From contig JAWCQO010000004.1 in the NCBI GenBank assembly GCA_038869735.1, forward strand, positions 1 to 64,000: DNA of 64,000 nucleotides, read 5' to 3'. The translations under genes were made by a program, and so were the position numbers. Every line of letters begins with the position of its first letter. Position 1 is the first letter of the stretch. This document shows positions 37,721 through 46,636 of this stretch, piece after piece. The notes under the pieces are model-generated. The model had not been told where the DNA came from and did not search any database. It saw only the letters and a program-made list of their open reading frames with translations. Source of the stretch: Candidatus Anstonellales archaeon. Its GTDB lineage: Archaea > Micrarchaeota > Micrarchaeia > Anstonellales > CG1-02-47-40.

Positions 37721-40700
37721 ATGAGATACAGAAGTATACTCATTTCAACACTTACTCTATTACTTTTTTTATCTTCATTACCACTATCAGAAAAAAACAT
37801 AACAAGACTCCAGGTTTATGTTGATGGACTTACTGTTCATGCTCAACTTACGAAAGTGGATATGGGCTCATCATTTCGGGTTTATCCTGAAGAATTGGAG
37901 AGACAGGTTAGGTCGTTTTTAAGTGAAAATAGACAAGAACAAAGACAGAACGAACAGATCCCGTTTTTAGTTCAACGCACAGAACCACTTGCTGGACAAA
38001 GTCTTGATTTCTTTCTATATAACCGAGAAACCAGTGAGTATCAACCAGTTTTCGGATGTAGCGGTCTTCTTACAGATGAGCGCGGAATAGCGAATTGCAC
38101 TGTAAGCGAGATTTCCGGTTCAAAAACGTGTTCTGTTATAAACGTGTCTTATTCGGGAACAACAGCCTATGAGCCGTCTACTACTACTGGAATAGTTTGT
38201 GATGAATCAAACAACGGCCTCTCTGCATTTGGTCTTGCTACTGAAAACTACCTTAGGAATAGGCAGACCTACATATGCCTACCCATCTTCCTAATTCTAG
38301 GGCTCCTCCTTGCTTCTCTCTACTATTCAGGAAAGAACCCCTTAAATATTTTTGATATAACCACTCCGCGGCTTCCAAGACCAAAAAAACACCGCATCAC
38401 TCCAATCATTATCCGCTCACACCTAATTAGCAATATGTTGATGAATATGAGTCTCCTTCGCAGAGCTCAACTGGATATCATCAACGCAGCCGATGCGATT
38501 GTCCGGATTCTTCCTTCTGATAATACTCTTCATAGCGACCTTCTACAAGCTTATAGTGAAATACGATCTGCCAGACGTATCCCCCCCCATATTCGTTGTG
38601 CCGCCATCGCAGCGCTCTTTTCTTCTGGACCTCGAGCAGCAGAGACGATTCTAAGAAATGCATATCAAAGAGGTGCAGTTAGAAGCATACAATCTCTAAA
38701 AAAGAACGAAACAGATACATATCTTTCGAGTATACTCTCAAGATCCGGATTAGATAAGGAAACCCAACAAACATTAATGCGCTTTCACAAATTTATTCAA
38801 GATCGTAGTAGTGCTGCGATAGTAACTTATGAGAAACACGAAAAGCTGAAAGAAACGTATGGATATAGCGGTTCCATCGCCAAGTTACTCCTATCCCTTT
38901 CTTATAATAGTTACCGGTTAGACCGCACCTTGCCTCGAACAGTAGATAAAACTGTTCTAGCCACCGTAGGAAGAGTTCCGATTGTTGGCCCTCCATTAGC
39001 ATCAGTTATTCGCAGCGCCGCTAAAGTTGCATTATTGCCTATAAGGACTCCCCTAAATTTTGCTATCCTTCCTCTTGAAGTTGTAGGACAGACTAAGATG
39101 GCTGTCAAATCAGCTAAAAGCATTCTAAACATTTTTTCAGGTTCTTTGGATAACAAACGAGTGGGTAATTTTCATGATGCGCTTTCTCAAATCAAAAACA
39201 TTTGCAGACATATAACACCAGAGACAGTCAGAGAAGAGGTTATCTCCTACGCAATCAGAAAAATAAACGAAGCTTATTTTGGGAGTTCGATTGATGAAGA
39301 GACTAGAAACCGCCTTCTAAATATAGTGGGTGCACGGTTAGCGAGTCCCCTACGAAATGGCGACTACGATGAAGCGTATAGGAGAGCATTATTAATTATG
39401 GCTAGATATAATCTAGTTGATCAGCAAACTATTGACTCAATCAAGGCTGTTGTACGCGATATAGATAGAAGGTATTATTCGTATATAGGAAATAGAGATA
39501 ATAGTCTAGATGCGGGCATACACTACTTGAGTGATGTGCATGCTCTTATACGTAAATTTCAAACTTCCCACCCACAAGAGCAAGTATTCTTCCTAACAAC
39601 AAGATTTTATGACCCTCAAAATCCGACCACAGAACGAGCAACTGCTGCATTCCATTACTTCCTTAGTCTTCAGGCCATTCAACGTTTACGCTCTGGTATA
39701 GACACTAGAACTACATTTGCAGACATCTACACTGAATTACATAGAAGAGAGAGTCAGGAACTTGAAAGAGAAGCTAACTCTGTTGCACAAATAGTCGCAA
39801 TTCGGTACACTCTTTCTCCTAACGCTCCACAAAGACGACAAACTCGAAACCCACATGATGAATTCCTTCATTTTCTTTTAAACCGAATTGAAATAAAAAT
39901 CAACAGAATGCGTCCTGCAGAAGTTTATCGCGACTTTTCCCAAGTTCTCATGGAGAATGCTACAATTTTGAGGTTTTATCAAGACCACATTTTACCGTTA
40001 CTAGCAAAGACTAGTTCCGGAGCAAACCTTTCAGAACAAGAGCTGTATCAAGAGTTGATGAAGCATGGGGTTGATTGGAGAACAGCTACAAGGCTTATTT
40101 ATACTCCACCAAGCAACCTAACACAAAATAGCACGCCTGAGTCCGAAAGAATTGGGAGCGGAATTGTTCGAGGATGGATAGTAACTGGAGACGGCACCTT
40201 CAAACCACTTTTTATAGAGGGCATGTATCACACCTTTGTAACAACAATTTTTGGTTCGTCCTCTCCCCTATTGGATGAAGGCCTGACCAGGACAAACAGC
40301 CAAGGCCAACGTATATCTGTAATGGGAGCTTCAGATGCAGATAAAATAGTCTCCGTTTACAGCAGGGATAACAATGATTTGTTAGCAACACATGCTGGAG
40401 GACCCATAAGAAGACTGTTCTATCAAATTCAGCAGCCGTTTCTAGCCGGTGCAAAAGTTATCTTCGCAGCAAAAGAAGAGTTTGAAACAGTCTTTGCTCT
40501 CCAAGCCCTCGAAAGGAAAGCGTATAAGGATATAGAGCGAAATTACAACCTCGGAACGTATTTTTCTCAAGTGCCAACGCTCCGGCAGATCGAAGAACAG
40601 ATAGCTAGCGAAAGTGACAAAACTATGCGCCGAAAGCTAGAAAGAAAACGTCAAGACATGATACTGGAAATCTTAAATAACCGAGATATTAGCAGGACAT

Positions 40701-41959
40701 TTAAAGATGCCTATGAGGCCTCACTACTATACGACTTAGTATTTCTAAAAAACGAGGTAGCAAACTTTATGAGAGACCCGCGAGGAGGAAGTTCTTCCTA
40801 TGGTATAAGACAAGCAATCCACACCGGATATCATACAGGTCAATCCTTTTTTGAACCTGCAAGTTATTTTCTAACACGCGGATACGTTATAGGTGAAGAC
40901 TACTTGCGTTCCCTCCTATGGTTGCCTGAAAGACTAGGCCGACTTATAACGTACTTCTCCCGAGCCCCAATGGCACTGCAATCCGGCTATCCTTCTGTTT
41001 ATGAAGGAACCCATGAACCTGTTCGCCCCATGCGAGGGCGGGCACTTATGGATTTTTTTTCACCTTGGAAAAATCTTGATCGTCTATCGAACATACGTCT
41101 CCCAGAAATACATCCGACAAGAGGCTTGACACCTGTCGGTTGGTCTTATTTCGACGAATACAAAAGAACTCAAGCTCTTCGTTGGCTTGTGCCCGGAAGA
41201 ACACTCCAGCAACGTCTTAACATACATGAATCTTATTGGGATAACTTTCAAAACCTGTACGGTACTCAAGAGATGCATAACATCAACGAGATATTCAATA
41301 ATATTGTTGGAGACACAACCATTGACTTATTTAGAAATGTACGTCAACAATCAAGGTGGTGGCATTGGTTCTTCCAAAGGGGGGAGAATGTCACCTTACA
41401 GCTCACCGGTTATCTGCTTGCCACCGGTCCTGAATCAGCCCTGAGGACACCCGAACTCTATATCAATATTTATACTACTAATATATACAAAGCTTACCCT
41501 GTCGGGATGATGTATGTAGATGACGACCCATCAAAATTTACGACACAGCATCATCTAAATGCGAGACTTGCAAATAGAATAATTCGTGATTATAATTACC
41601 TTGTAGACCTCTATCCAGATATCAAAGAAGATGCACTCAGAAACATATGGAGACGGGATAAAATGTCAGCTGAGGAACTTGAATCAACCCGCAAACACGA
41701 ATACAGTAATTATGAGTTTAGGATATTTTCTCCGTTTTTCCTTGCAAAATGGCTTGCTCCAAAAACCTATAATCAAGCTCTCGATAGTGCGGTTCTGAGA
41801 AGTATTGATGCAAGAACAGCGTATTACGAAAATATTAATCTCTATACTTCACTATTATTCCCTCCCTTGCTCTTATCTATGGGAGCTGAAAACTTAGGAT
41901 ATTGGATACGTAATGTAGCAAGAAGAATACGAGCAAGAAGAACACACGCAGGACCTTGA
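37721..41959 (+). CDS. Giant membrane-anchored protein with large cytoplasmic helical domain
   Basis: I do not recognise this 1412-residue protein. It begins with a signal peptide (about 1-22). An outside region with an Ig-like strand pattern (G-Q-S-L-D-F-F-L-Y-N, then L-T-D-E-R-G-I-A-N-C near residue 125) and four Cys follows. One membrane helix (about 185-205) leads to about 1200 residues that should be cytoplasmic. That part is rich in Arg, Glu, Leu and Tyr and almost all helical, with several blocks separated by loops. No Walker motif, nuclease or kinase signature is seen. It follows LeuRS by 100 bp and begins after a TATA-like CTTTTAAAC. Together with the six-paralogue operon it may form part of an envelope assembly; that link is only proximity. 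Confidence 0.78.
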   Translation: MRYRSILISTLTLLLFLSSLPLSEKNITRLQVYVDGLTVHAQLTKVDMGSSFRVYPEELERQVRSFLSENRQEQRQNEQIPFLVQRTEPLAGQSLDFFLYNRETSEYQPVFGCSGLLTDERGIANCTVSEISGSKTCSVINVSYSGTTAYEPSTTTGIVCDESNNGLSAFGLATENYLRNRQTYICLPIFLILGLLLASLYYSGKNPLNIFDITTPRLPRPKKHRITPIIIRSHLISNMLMNMSLLRRAQLDIINAADAIVRILPSDNTLHSDLLQAYSEIRSARRIPPHIRCAAIAALFSSGPRAAETILRNAYQRGAVRSIQSLKKNETDTYLSSILSRSGLDKETQQTLMRFHKFIQDRSSAAIVTYEKHEKLKETYGYSGSIAKLLLSLSYNSYRLDRTLPRTVDKTVLATVGRVPIVGPPLASVIRSAAKVALLPIRTPLNFAILPLEVVGQTKMAVKSAKSILNIFSGSLDNKRVGNFHDALSQIKNICRHITPETVREEVISYAIRKINEAYFGSSIDEETRNRLLNIVGARLASPLRNGDYDEAYRRALLIMARYNLVDQQTIDSIKAVVRDIDRRYYSYIGNRDNSLDAGIHYLSDVHALIRKFQTSHPQEQVFFLTTRFYDPQNPTTERATAAFHYFLSLQAIQRLRSGIDTRTTFADIYTELHRRESQELEREANSVAQIVAIRYTLSPNAPQRRQTRNPHDEFLHFLLNRIEIKINRMRPAEVYRDFSQVLMENATILRFYQDHILPLLAKTSSGANLSEQELYQELMKHGVDWRTATRLIYTPPSNLTQNSTPESERIGSGIVRGWIVTGDGTFKPLFIEGMYHTFVTTIFGSSSPLLDEGLTRTNSQGQRISVMGASDADKIVSVYSRDNNDLLATHAGGPIRRLFYQIQQPFLAGAKVIFAAKEEFETVFALQALERKAYKDIERNYNLGTYFSQVPTLRQIEEQIASESDKTMRRKLERKRQDMILEILNNRDISRTFKDAYEASLLYDLVFLKNEVANFMRDPRGGSSSYGIRQAIHTGYHTGQSFFEPASYFLTRGYVIGEDYLRSLLWLPERLGRLITYFSRAPMALQSGYPSVYEGTHEPVRPMRGRALMDFFSPWKNLDRLSNIRLPEIHPTRGLTPVGWSYFDEYKRTQALRWLVPGRTLQQRLNIHESYWDNFQNLYGTQEMHNINEIFNNIVGDTTIDLFRNVRQQSRWWHWFFQRGENVTLQLTGYLLATGPESALRTPELYINIYTTNIYKAYPVGMMYVDDDPSKFTTQHHLNARLANRIIRDYNYLVDLYPDIKEDALRNIWRRDKMSAEELESTRKHEYSNYEFRIFSPFFLAKWLAPKTYNQALDSAVLRSIDARTAYYENINLYTSLLFPPLLLSMGAENLGYWIRNVARRIRARRTHAGP

Positions 41960-42003
41960 TAACCAAATTACATGACATGCATATATCTTAACTTTTCCAC
42001 AGA

Positions 42004-43473
42004 ATGGGGGTTGGGGGAGAAGGGAAATTACTAAAAAATAATAAAAATGCGTTTATGACTATTATCCTGCTATCAGAAATAATCGGTGATGTGGTGCAAT
42101 TTAGAAGGATTTTGTTTTTGTTTTTGTTTTTGTTTTTCAGTCTTATAGGATGCATCAGCCAGCAGAGTCAACCCCCGCCCGTTTTTAATCTAAATGAGAT
42201 ACTACAGCCATCAGATCAACAAAGACTTTGTCAGGAGCCAAGCGACCCACAAAACCCTTGCAAATGCTACGTTTGTACGGTAAGTACTAATTCCAGCCCC
42301 AGCGCAATAACTGAAGCTTCTCTTGAAGGACAGCGGTGCTTATTTATTGGATGCAACGGAACACCGGAAAGCTACATCCGTCTATTAAATCCTCAACGCA
42401 CATCTAATCCTATTTACGTCATAAATTTCTTTGCATTTGGGGGAGGACCAGATTTTGAGTCTTTTTCTGTGGCAAACAGATATTGTAATAACATGATGAA
42501 TTTGCCTGCTATGTGGATCAATCCTAACACAATTAACTTTAGAAGCAACGACGAAATTGGCTTCGAACAACACGAACAAGTAGGTACGATTGACTCAAGA
42601 GATATCGAGGATTATGTAAAGTCATATCTACAAAACCATATAATCCCCATGTTCATCCTCTATAGCGATAACGGAACAATCAACGACGCCAAACTAGAGG
42701 ATTTTGCTTCCCTTCTTAATAGCACTGGCCCTGTCTACATTTCTACCCAACCTACTATTATGACGAGCACAACTCCTGCTTTGTCCATTCGACATGCCCG
42801 GACTATAAAGAGATATTGCCAAAAATGCCTCGTAATACTTTCCTATTCCCCAGATAATATGAATTACCTTAACTACTCCATCACCCCATCTGATAACGTT
42901 GATTTTCTTGGGATGGAAATAATAATAGACCCCAACGATATAGTTCCTCTTAACTGCAATCTGAACTCAAAACTTATTCAATACATGTGGGGAGTAAGAG
43001 AGAATTTAGCTCGCTATAGAAAGCCAACTTTTTGGAGCATTTTTGCAATAAAAGAAGGAATATCAGATGACCGTAGGTGTGAGATAAGTTCGCAACAAGT
43101 TGGAGAGGCATATGACTTAATTTTTCAATCAGCACAGTCTCTTGCTGCATATGGGCTTTCAGGAATTTCGCTTCTCTCCTTCTCTGACAGACTCCCGCCA
43201 TATCTCTCCGCCTATACTGGAGTAGGACTTTTTAGGTCTGATGGAAGTCAAAAGAATCCCCAACTAAACTTTTTCTTTGACTGGTGTAACTATTATTATA
43301 CGAACAAACTTCCTGGGGGCTTTGAAAGTGAGGTTGACTATTCAAAAAACTTGATAAGTCTTGTTTATCAGCCTGAGCTAAGCATACCTCATTGTGCCTT
43401 TGCCATGCAAACGAATCTACAGCGTAGAATTTCCCACTCAACCGGCCCTTATACTCCACCCTCACTTAGATAA
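42004..43473 (+). CDS. Large lipoprotein with possible TIM-barrel-like domain
   Basis: This protein has a basic stretch F-R-R, a hydrophobic core built from Phe-Leu repeats, and the lipobox S-L-I-G-C, so it should be lipid-anchored outside. The mature part (about 440 residues) has regularly spaced strands and motifs such as P-T-F-W-S-I-F and S-G-I-S-L-L-S-F, which suggest a barrel of the glycoside-hydrolase type, plus several Cys. No family can be named. The outer ATG at 42004 puts the lipobox at residue 50. ATG 42055, GTG 42091 or GTG 42094 (after GGTGAT) would give a more normal signal peptide, and one of these is probably the true start. It is 44 bp after the giant protein and probably cotranscribed. 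Confidence 0.75.
   Translation: MGVGGEGKLLKNNKNAFMTIILLSEIIGDVVQFRRILFLFLFLFFSLIGCISQQSQPPPVFNLNEILQPSDQQRLCQEPSDPQNPCKCYVCTVSTNSSPSAITEASLEGQRCLFIGCNGTPESYIRLLNPQRTSNPIYVINFFAFGGGPDFESFSVANRYCNNMMNLPAMWINPNTINFRSNDEIGFEQHEQVGTIDSRDIEDYVKSYLQNHIIPMFILYSDNGTINDAKLEDFASLLNSTGPVYISTQPTIMTSTTPALSIRHARTIKRYCQKCLVILSYSPDNMNYLNYSITPSDNVDFLGMEIIIDPNDIVPLNCNLNSKLIQYMWGVRENLARYRKPTFWSIFAIKEGISDDRRCEISSQQVGEAYDLIFQSAQSLAAYGLSGISLLSFSDRLPPYLSAYTGVGLFRSDGSQKNPQLNFFFDWCNYYYTNKLPGGFESEVDYSKNLISLVYQPELSIPHCAFAMQTNLQRRISHSTGPYTPPSLR
42110..42137 (+). repeat. TTTTTG hexamer repeat in a signal peptide
   Basis: Three perfect and two partial TTTTTG units encode alternating Phe and Leu in the hydrophobic core of the lipoprotein signal. 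Change in unit number would keep the frame and alter only the length of the core. Confidence 0.8.
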
Positions 43474-43493
43474 CTCTCAGGTGCATTTAACGT

Positions 43494-44522
43494 ATGGCAT
43501 ACTTTCTAAAAGTTCCCCGCTCAGAAGGAGAGAAAATGAGAATTTTTCTCTCATCCATATCTCTTCTTGATACCTCCACCGCCATAGAATCGAATTTAAA
43601 CTATGTATATCTGCCGCTTTTATCATCAAAAAAAAGAATACCTCTCCATTATCCTATTGTGAAATTTGCAGGCCGCAAAATCAACAAAAAGCCGCGAAAT
43701 ATATATGAAGCACTCAAAAATACTTTATCAAAGAAGGAACTATCTTCTCTTGTCAAATCGTTTGATATAATCGGAGATGTAGCAGTTCTTGAAATACCCG
43801 ATTCACTAAAAAAACATGAAAAAGCCATCTCAAAAGCTGTTATGGCTGTCCACCCGAATATTAAATGTGTCGTAAAGAAAATGAGCGGAATGGAAGGCGA
43901 TTTTAGAGTACGAAAGATAAAAGTAATCGGCGGAAGAAGAAGGACGCAAACTTCATACAAAGAAAGCGGCGTAAGAATGTTTGTCGACATTTCAAAGATG
44001 TATTTCTCCGTTCGACTTGCAACAGAAAGAAAAAGAATTGCATCCCTTGTAGGAGCCAATGAAAATATACTGGTCTTTTTTTCAGGATGTTGCCCATTCC
44101 CTCTTATAATCTCAAAATTTAATCCTACATGCAACATAGTAGCAATAGAACTTAATCAGGCTGCCCACAATTATGCCCTAAAAAACATTGCACTAAACAA
44201 AATGCGGAACATAACTGCTATTCTGGGCGACGTTCGCGAAGTTGTTCCGAAAAACTACTCGAACTTTGCAGACAGAATCGTTATGCCCCTCCCAAAAGGC
44301 GGTGAAAATTTCTTGGATGTGGCCTTTTTAGGTGCAAGAAAAGGATGTGTTGTTCATTTTTATGCTTTCGGACCTAAAGAAAACCCCTACAAAAAAGCCC
44401 TCGAGGCCATAAATAAAACTGCTAAGATGTTAAACAAAACCATCCGTATTTTAAACAAAAAGGTGGTTAGACCCTATGCTCCCGGTATAGTCCAGGCAGT
44501 GATAGACTTTAAGATTCTCTAA
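43494..44522 (+). CDS. trm5: tRNA (guanine-37-N1)-methyltransferase Trm5
   Basis: This 342-residue protein has the Trm5 layout: an N-terminal domain with S-F-D-I-I-G-D-V-A-V-L-E-I-P near residue 87, a linker with E-S-G-V-R-M-F-V-D-I-S-K-M-Y-F-S and E-R-K-R-I-A, and a Rossmann methyltransferase domain. The SAM site is F-S-G-C-C-P-F-P where the family usually has A-G-V-G-P-F, and the catalytic loop is I-V-M-P-L-P. It methylates G37 next to the anticodon, preventing frameshifts. The start ATG lies 20 bp after the lipoprotein gene. The altered SAM loop (Cys for Gly) is unusual but keeps P-F-P. Confidence 0.9.
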   Translation: MAYFLKVPRSEGEKMRIFLSSISLLDTSTAIESNLNYVYLPLLSSKKRIPLHYPIVKFAGRKINKKPRNIYEALKNTLSKKELSSLVKSFDIIGDVAVLEIPDSLKKHEKAISKAVMAVHPNIKCVVKKMSGMEGDFRVRKIKVIGGRRRTQTSYKESGVRMFVDISKMYFSVRLATERKRIASLVGANENILVFFSGCCPFPLIISKFNPTCNIVAIELNQAAHNYALKNIALNKMRNITAILGDVREVVPKNYSNFADRIVMPLPKGGENFLDVAFLGARKGCVVHFYAFGPKENPYKKALEAINKTAKMLNKTIRILNKKVVRPYAPGIVQAVIDFKIL

Positions 44523-44555
44523 ACTTTTATAAAATTCCTTTGCACAAGCTAGTCT

Positions 44556-45194
44556 ATGCTTGTATTAGAGATTTCTTCATATCTGCGGCGTTTTGGGGCT
44601 GACATCTTTTTGTCGTCCCTCCAATGTTTATCTTATGCTATCTTGATTTTTATCATCCTTTTTTCTCTTCTAGCGCCAGAACAACAACCAATATCTAGTT
44701 TTTTTTATCAACCCCTCTTTCTCATACCCTATCTCGATGTCTTTCTTGCTTTGCTTACTTTTCTTTCTATTGAGGTTGTTTTTTATAAAACTGAAAATCT
44801 GCCTACTGAATATCTGACACGAAAAGCTTTGGCCATTCTCGTTCTTTTTCTTGTGGGATTGGGGAGTATCGCCTTCTTATATTATATCAATGAACAGTTC
44901 CTTCTTTATTTTTTCTTATTATCAGTTATAAAAGACGCCCAAACAATAATTTTTAGGGAAGAAATAGCTGACGCGCACACACTATACAAAAAAAATTATA
45001 CAGCTCTGATTATTTTTACTTCCTTTTCTCTTTTTGTTTATTTTCTAATCACAACCGCTGGAACGTATCTATTAGACATGACTTTAATTTCTGTATTTTT
45101 AACTCACTTTACAAATCTTTGGACTCTTCTGTGGCTTTTCGTGGCAATATATATCCGTTTTCCTCTCAGGCTATCCCTTCCTCTGCACGGTTAG
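44556..45194 (+). CDS. Polytopic membrane protein of unknown function
   Basis: This 212-residue protein has five or six membrane helices with short loops. A conserved-looking cytoplasmic loop, F-R-E-E-I-A-D-A-H-T-L-Y-K-K, lies near residues 128-146. I cannot assign a family. The start ATG is about 25 nt below a TATA-like TTTTATAAAATT, so it is likely leaderless and transcribed on its own. Its 3' end overlaps the convergent gene by 24 bp. Confidence 0.65.
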   Translation: MLVLEISSYLRRFGADIFLSSLQCLSYAILIFIILFSLLAPEQQPISSFFYQPLFLIPYLDVFLALLTFLSIEVVFYKTENLPTEYLTRKALAILVLFLVGLGSIAFLYYINEQFLLYFFLLSVIKDAQTIIFREEIADAHTLYKKNYTALIIFTSFSLFVYFLITTAGTYLLDMTLISVFLTHFTNLWTLLWLFVAIYIRFPLRLSLPLHG

Positions 45195-45626
45195 AGAAAC
45201 CCTTTCAGTAGCCACCGTTAAGTTCTTGTCCATTACCTCCACAAAAATATCAAACTTTGATTCAGATGCCGGAGAGAAAGCTGTGACATTAATCTTTCTA
45301 ATTTGAACCTCACCCTTAAAATTCATTGGATAAAGCCACCATTCTTTTTCGGCTATGCGGATGTAGTTTTCATCTATACTTTCTTCAGTCCTTATCTTTA
45401 CTAGAGGCTGGGAAATTTCGTCTTTTTGATTTTCTATTCTTATAAATAGGGTGGCGGTTTGATTATCTGTTATAACTGATGGCTCAAATTCAGCCTTTAA
45501 AAAGATGCCGCTTGCATTTCCTACATTAAAAACGTTACCTGCACTAAAAATTAACGCTATCACTGCTGCAAATAGTGATAAGACTATAACTGCTAGCAAT
45601 ATTTTTTGATTCTCAACTTTTGCCAT
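45171..45626 (-). CDS. Single-span membrane protein with outside beta domain
   Basis: This 151-residue protein has an N-terminal membrane helix (about residues 8-30) and a roughly 120-residue extracytoplasmic domain of alternating strands. It resembles the CARDB/Ig-like stalk domains common in archaeal surface proteins (A-T-L-F-I-R-I-E-N-Q, F-D-I-F-V-E-V-M, final V-S-L-T-V). There are no Cys. A TATA-like sequence at 45649-45660 precedes the start. The binding partner is unknown. Confidence 0.7.
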   Translation of the reverse strand: MAKVENQKILLAVIVLSLFAAVIALIFSAGNVFNVGNASGIFLKAEFEPSVITDNQTATLFIRIENQKDEISQPLVKIRTEESIDENYIRIAEKEWWLYPMNFKGEVQIRKINVTAFSPASESKFDIFVEVMDKNLTVATERVSLTVQRKG

Positions 45627-45683
45627 AGCTACTTCCTCTACAAATAAGATATTTTTAAATCTAACAGTAGCGTATGTCTTATT

Positions 45684-45693
45684 TTTTAAATTA
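45684..45693 (+). promoter_or_regulatory. TATA-like box of tRNA-Leu
   Basis: The AT-rich TTTTTAAATT lies 31-40 nt before the tRNA 5' end, suitable for a tRNA promoter with a short leader. Confidence 0.4.
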
Positions 45694-45723
45694 AGTTTCC
45701 ATCTAATACTTGCAGCTTTTGAT

Positions 45724-45822
45724 GCAGGGGTAGCAAAGCCTGGTCAAATGCGCAGGACTCAGAAAGAATCTTGGGATATCCTGTCGGTTAGCCGTTCGAG
45801 AGTTCAAATCTCTCCCCCTGCA
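45724..45822 (+). tRNA. tRNA-Leu (anticodon CAG) with a 14-nt intron
   Basis: The acceptor GCAGGGG pairs with CCCCTGC, the discriminator is A, and CCA is not encoded. The D arm is closed by GCA/TGC around a loop with GG. The anticodon stem CAGGA/TCCTG encloses 21 nt rather than 7. The long variable arm (CGG TTAG CCG) and the T arm GAGAG TTCAAAT CTCTC mark a class II tRNA. Removing a 14-nt insert gives loop CTCAGAA with anticodon CAG, which is leucine. The 3' end overlaps a 13-bp repeat that recurs 643 bp downstream. Confidence 0.92.
45764..45777 (+). other. tRNA intron with bulge-helix-bulge motif
   Basis: The insert AAGAATCTTGGGAT sits at the canonical 37/38 site. CTCA of the exon loop pairs with TGGG of the intron (4 bp, one G-U), flanked by 3-nt bulges GAA and ATA. 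The expected cuts leave loop CTCAGAA. The inner helix is very short (AG/CT with an AAT loop), close to the smallest possible. Confidence 0.8.
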
Positions 45823-45824
45823 CT
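45812..45824 (+). repeat. 13-bp tRNA 3'-end repeat, left copy (possible att site)
   Basis: CTCCCCCTGCACT covers the last 11 bases of tRNA-Leu and two beyond. An exact copy lies at 46455-46467. Duplicated tRNA 3' ends are the usual trace of integrase-mediated insertion. Confidence 0.65.
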
Positions 45825-46007
45825 TAACCCTCGCCTAGTTCACTTTATCGCAGGGGAACGCGCAAATCCATACCTCAAGATGAACAGGACAAAATTGACT
45901 GCGCGCTCAAGCACTTCGCCGCGTTGGGCGACCTTGACTACCGCGTGGTTGATTCGTATGAAAACTTTAAGCAAACACTTCCGAGCTGACTTAATGGTTG
46001 ATATCTA

Positions 46008-46280
46008 ATGCAAAACGATTTATTCGGATATTGCAAAGAAATCTGTGCCTCCTTCTTGGTGCTAGTTTTTGTCCTTATCATCGCGTCCGCTTTGTTGAAT
46101 GAAGCCAGCAAGCTAGCGCCAAATAACGCGGCAATTCAATCGTTGAAAGGAACTTACGAGTTTCTGGCGCGGCTGTTTATTGATTGGGGTTCTCCAGATC
46201 CAGCCCTTTGGATTGTCCGAATCCTTGTCGGAATCGTTGCGGCTTTCCGGATATACGCAAATTTTCAACGAAATAGCTGA
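46008..46280 (+). CDS. Small two-span membrane protein in the tRNA island
   Basis: This 90-residue reading frame encodes two hydrophobic segments (about residues 13-30 and 66-83) separated by a polar helix. It is not recognised. It is carried by the G+C-richer island next to tRNA-Leu and has codon use unlike the neighbouring genes. It may be a plasmid- or virus-type small membrane protein. Coding status is uncertain, as no promoter or ribosome site is clear. Confidence 0.45.
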   Translation: MQNDLFGYCKEICASFLVLVFVLIIASALLNEASKLAPNNAAIQSLKGTYEFLARLFIDWGSPDPALWIVRILVGIVAAFRIYANFQRNS

Positions 46281-46454
46281 TAAGTTCCGCGGAAACGCCG
46301 TCTGTCCTTCGCTTTATAATCTCAGGCACTCAACGAGCTCGCCCTCGTCGCTACGCCGTTTTCGGAACAGAGTTTATTAATGCCAAATGCGACACGATAG
46401 TGCGTGAAAGGGCATTTACGAGAGAGTTCTGCTCAGAGATGTGGACTTGCCTTG

Positions 46455-46467
46455 CTCCCCCTGCACT
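46455..46467 (+). repeat. 13-bp tRNA 3'-end repeat, right copy (possible att site)
   Basis: CTCCCCCTGCACT is an exact copy of the tRNA-Leu end at 45812-45824, in the same orientation. The bases that follow (AAC) are also similar to those after the left copy (TAAC). Confidence 0.65.
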
Positions 46468-46636
46468 AACATCCTCTGCAAAACCTTCCCATCACTTTTA
46501 GGAAATTAAATAAGCTTTTAGAAAGCTAGATAAATGTCTCAGAACAATACTTTAGAAAAAACTTAAGAAACAAAGATGACTTAAATATAAAGATATTCGT
46601 CTAACATATACTTAACAGCACAAATAAAACTATGCT

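Larger units (their letters stand above)
45825..46467. mobile_element. Possible remnant of an integrated element at tRNA-Leu
   Basis: This 643-bp island lies between the two copies of the 13-bp tRNA end. It is visibly richer in G+C than its surroundings. It contains a reading frame at 45828-45989 (53 codons, no start codon) with protein-like composition, including H-F-A-A-L-G-D-L-D-Y-R, that looks like the tail of a truncated gene, and then one small membrane-protein gene. No integrase is recognisable. It could be a decayed plasmid or virus integrant, or transferred DNA. Confidence 0.5.

Noticed and set aside
37721-41959. Giant protein as a VirB4/HerA-type motor
   Set aside because: No Walker A or B motif found in the whole sequence.
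43649-44137. 162-codon minus-strand frame inside trm5
   Set aside because: Antisense shadow of a recognisable methyltransferase.
45748-46008. 86-codon frame starting inside tRNA-Leu
   Set aside because: Its first part is a translation of the tRNA gene and the rest has unlikely composition; another frame over the same DNA looks more protein-like.
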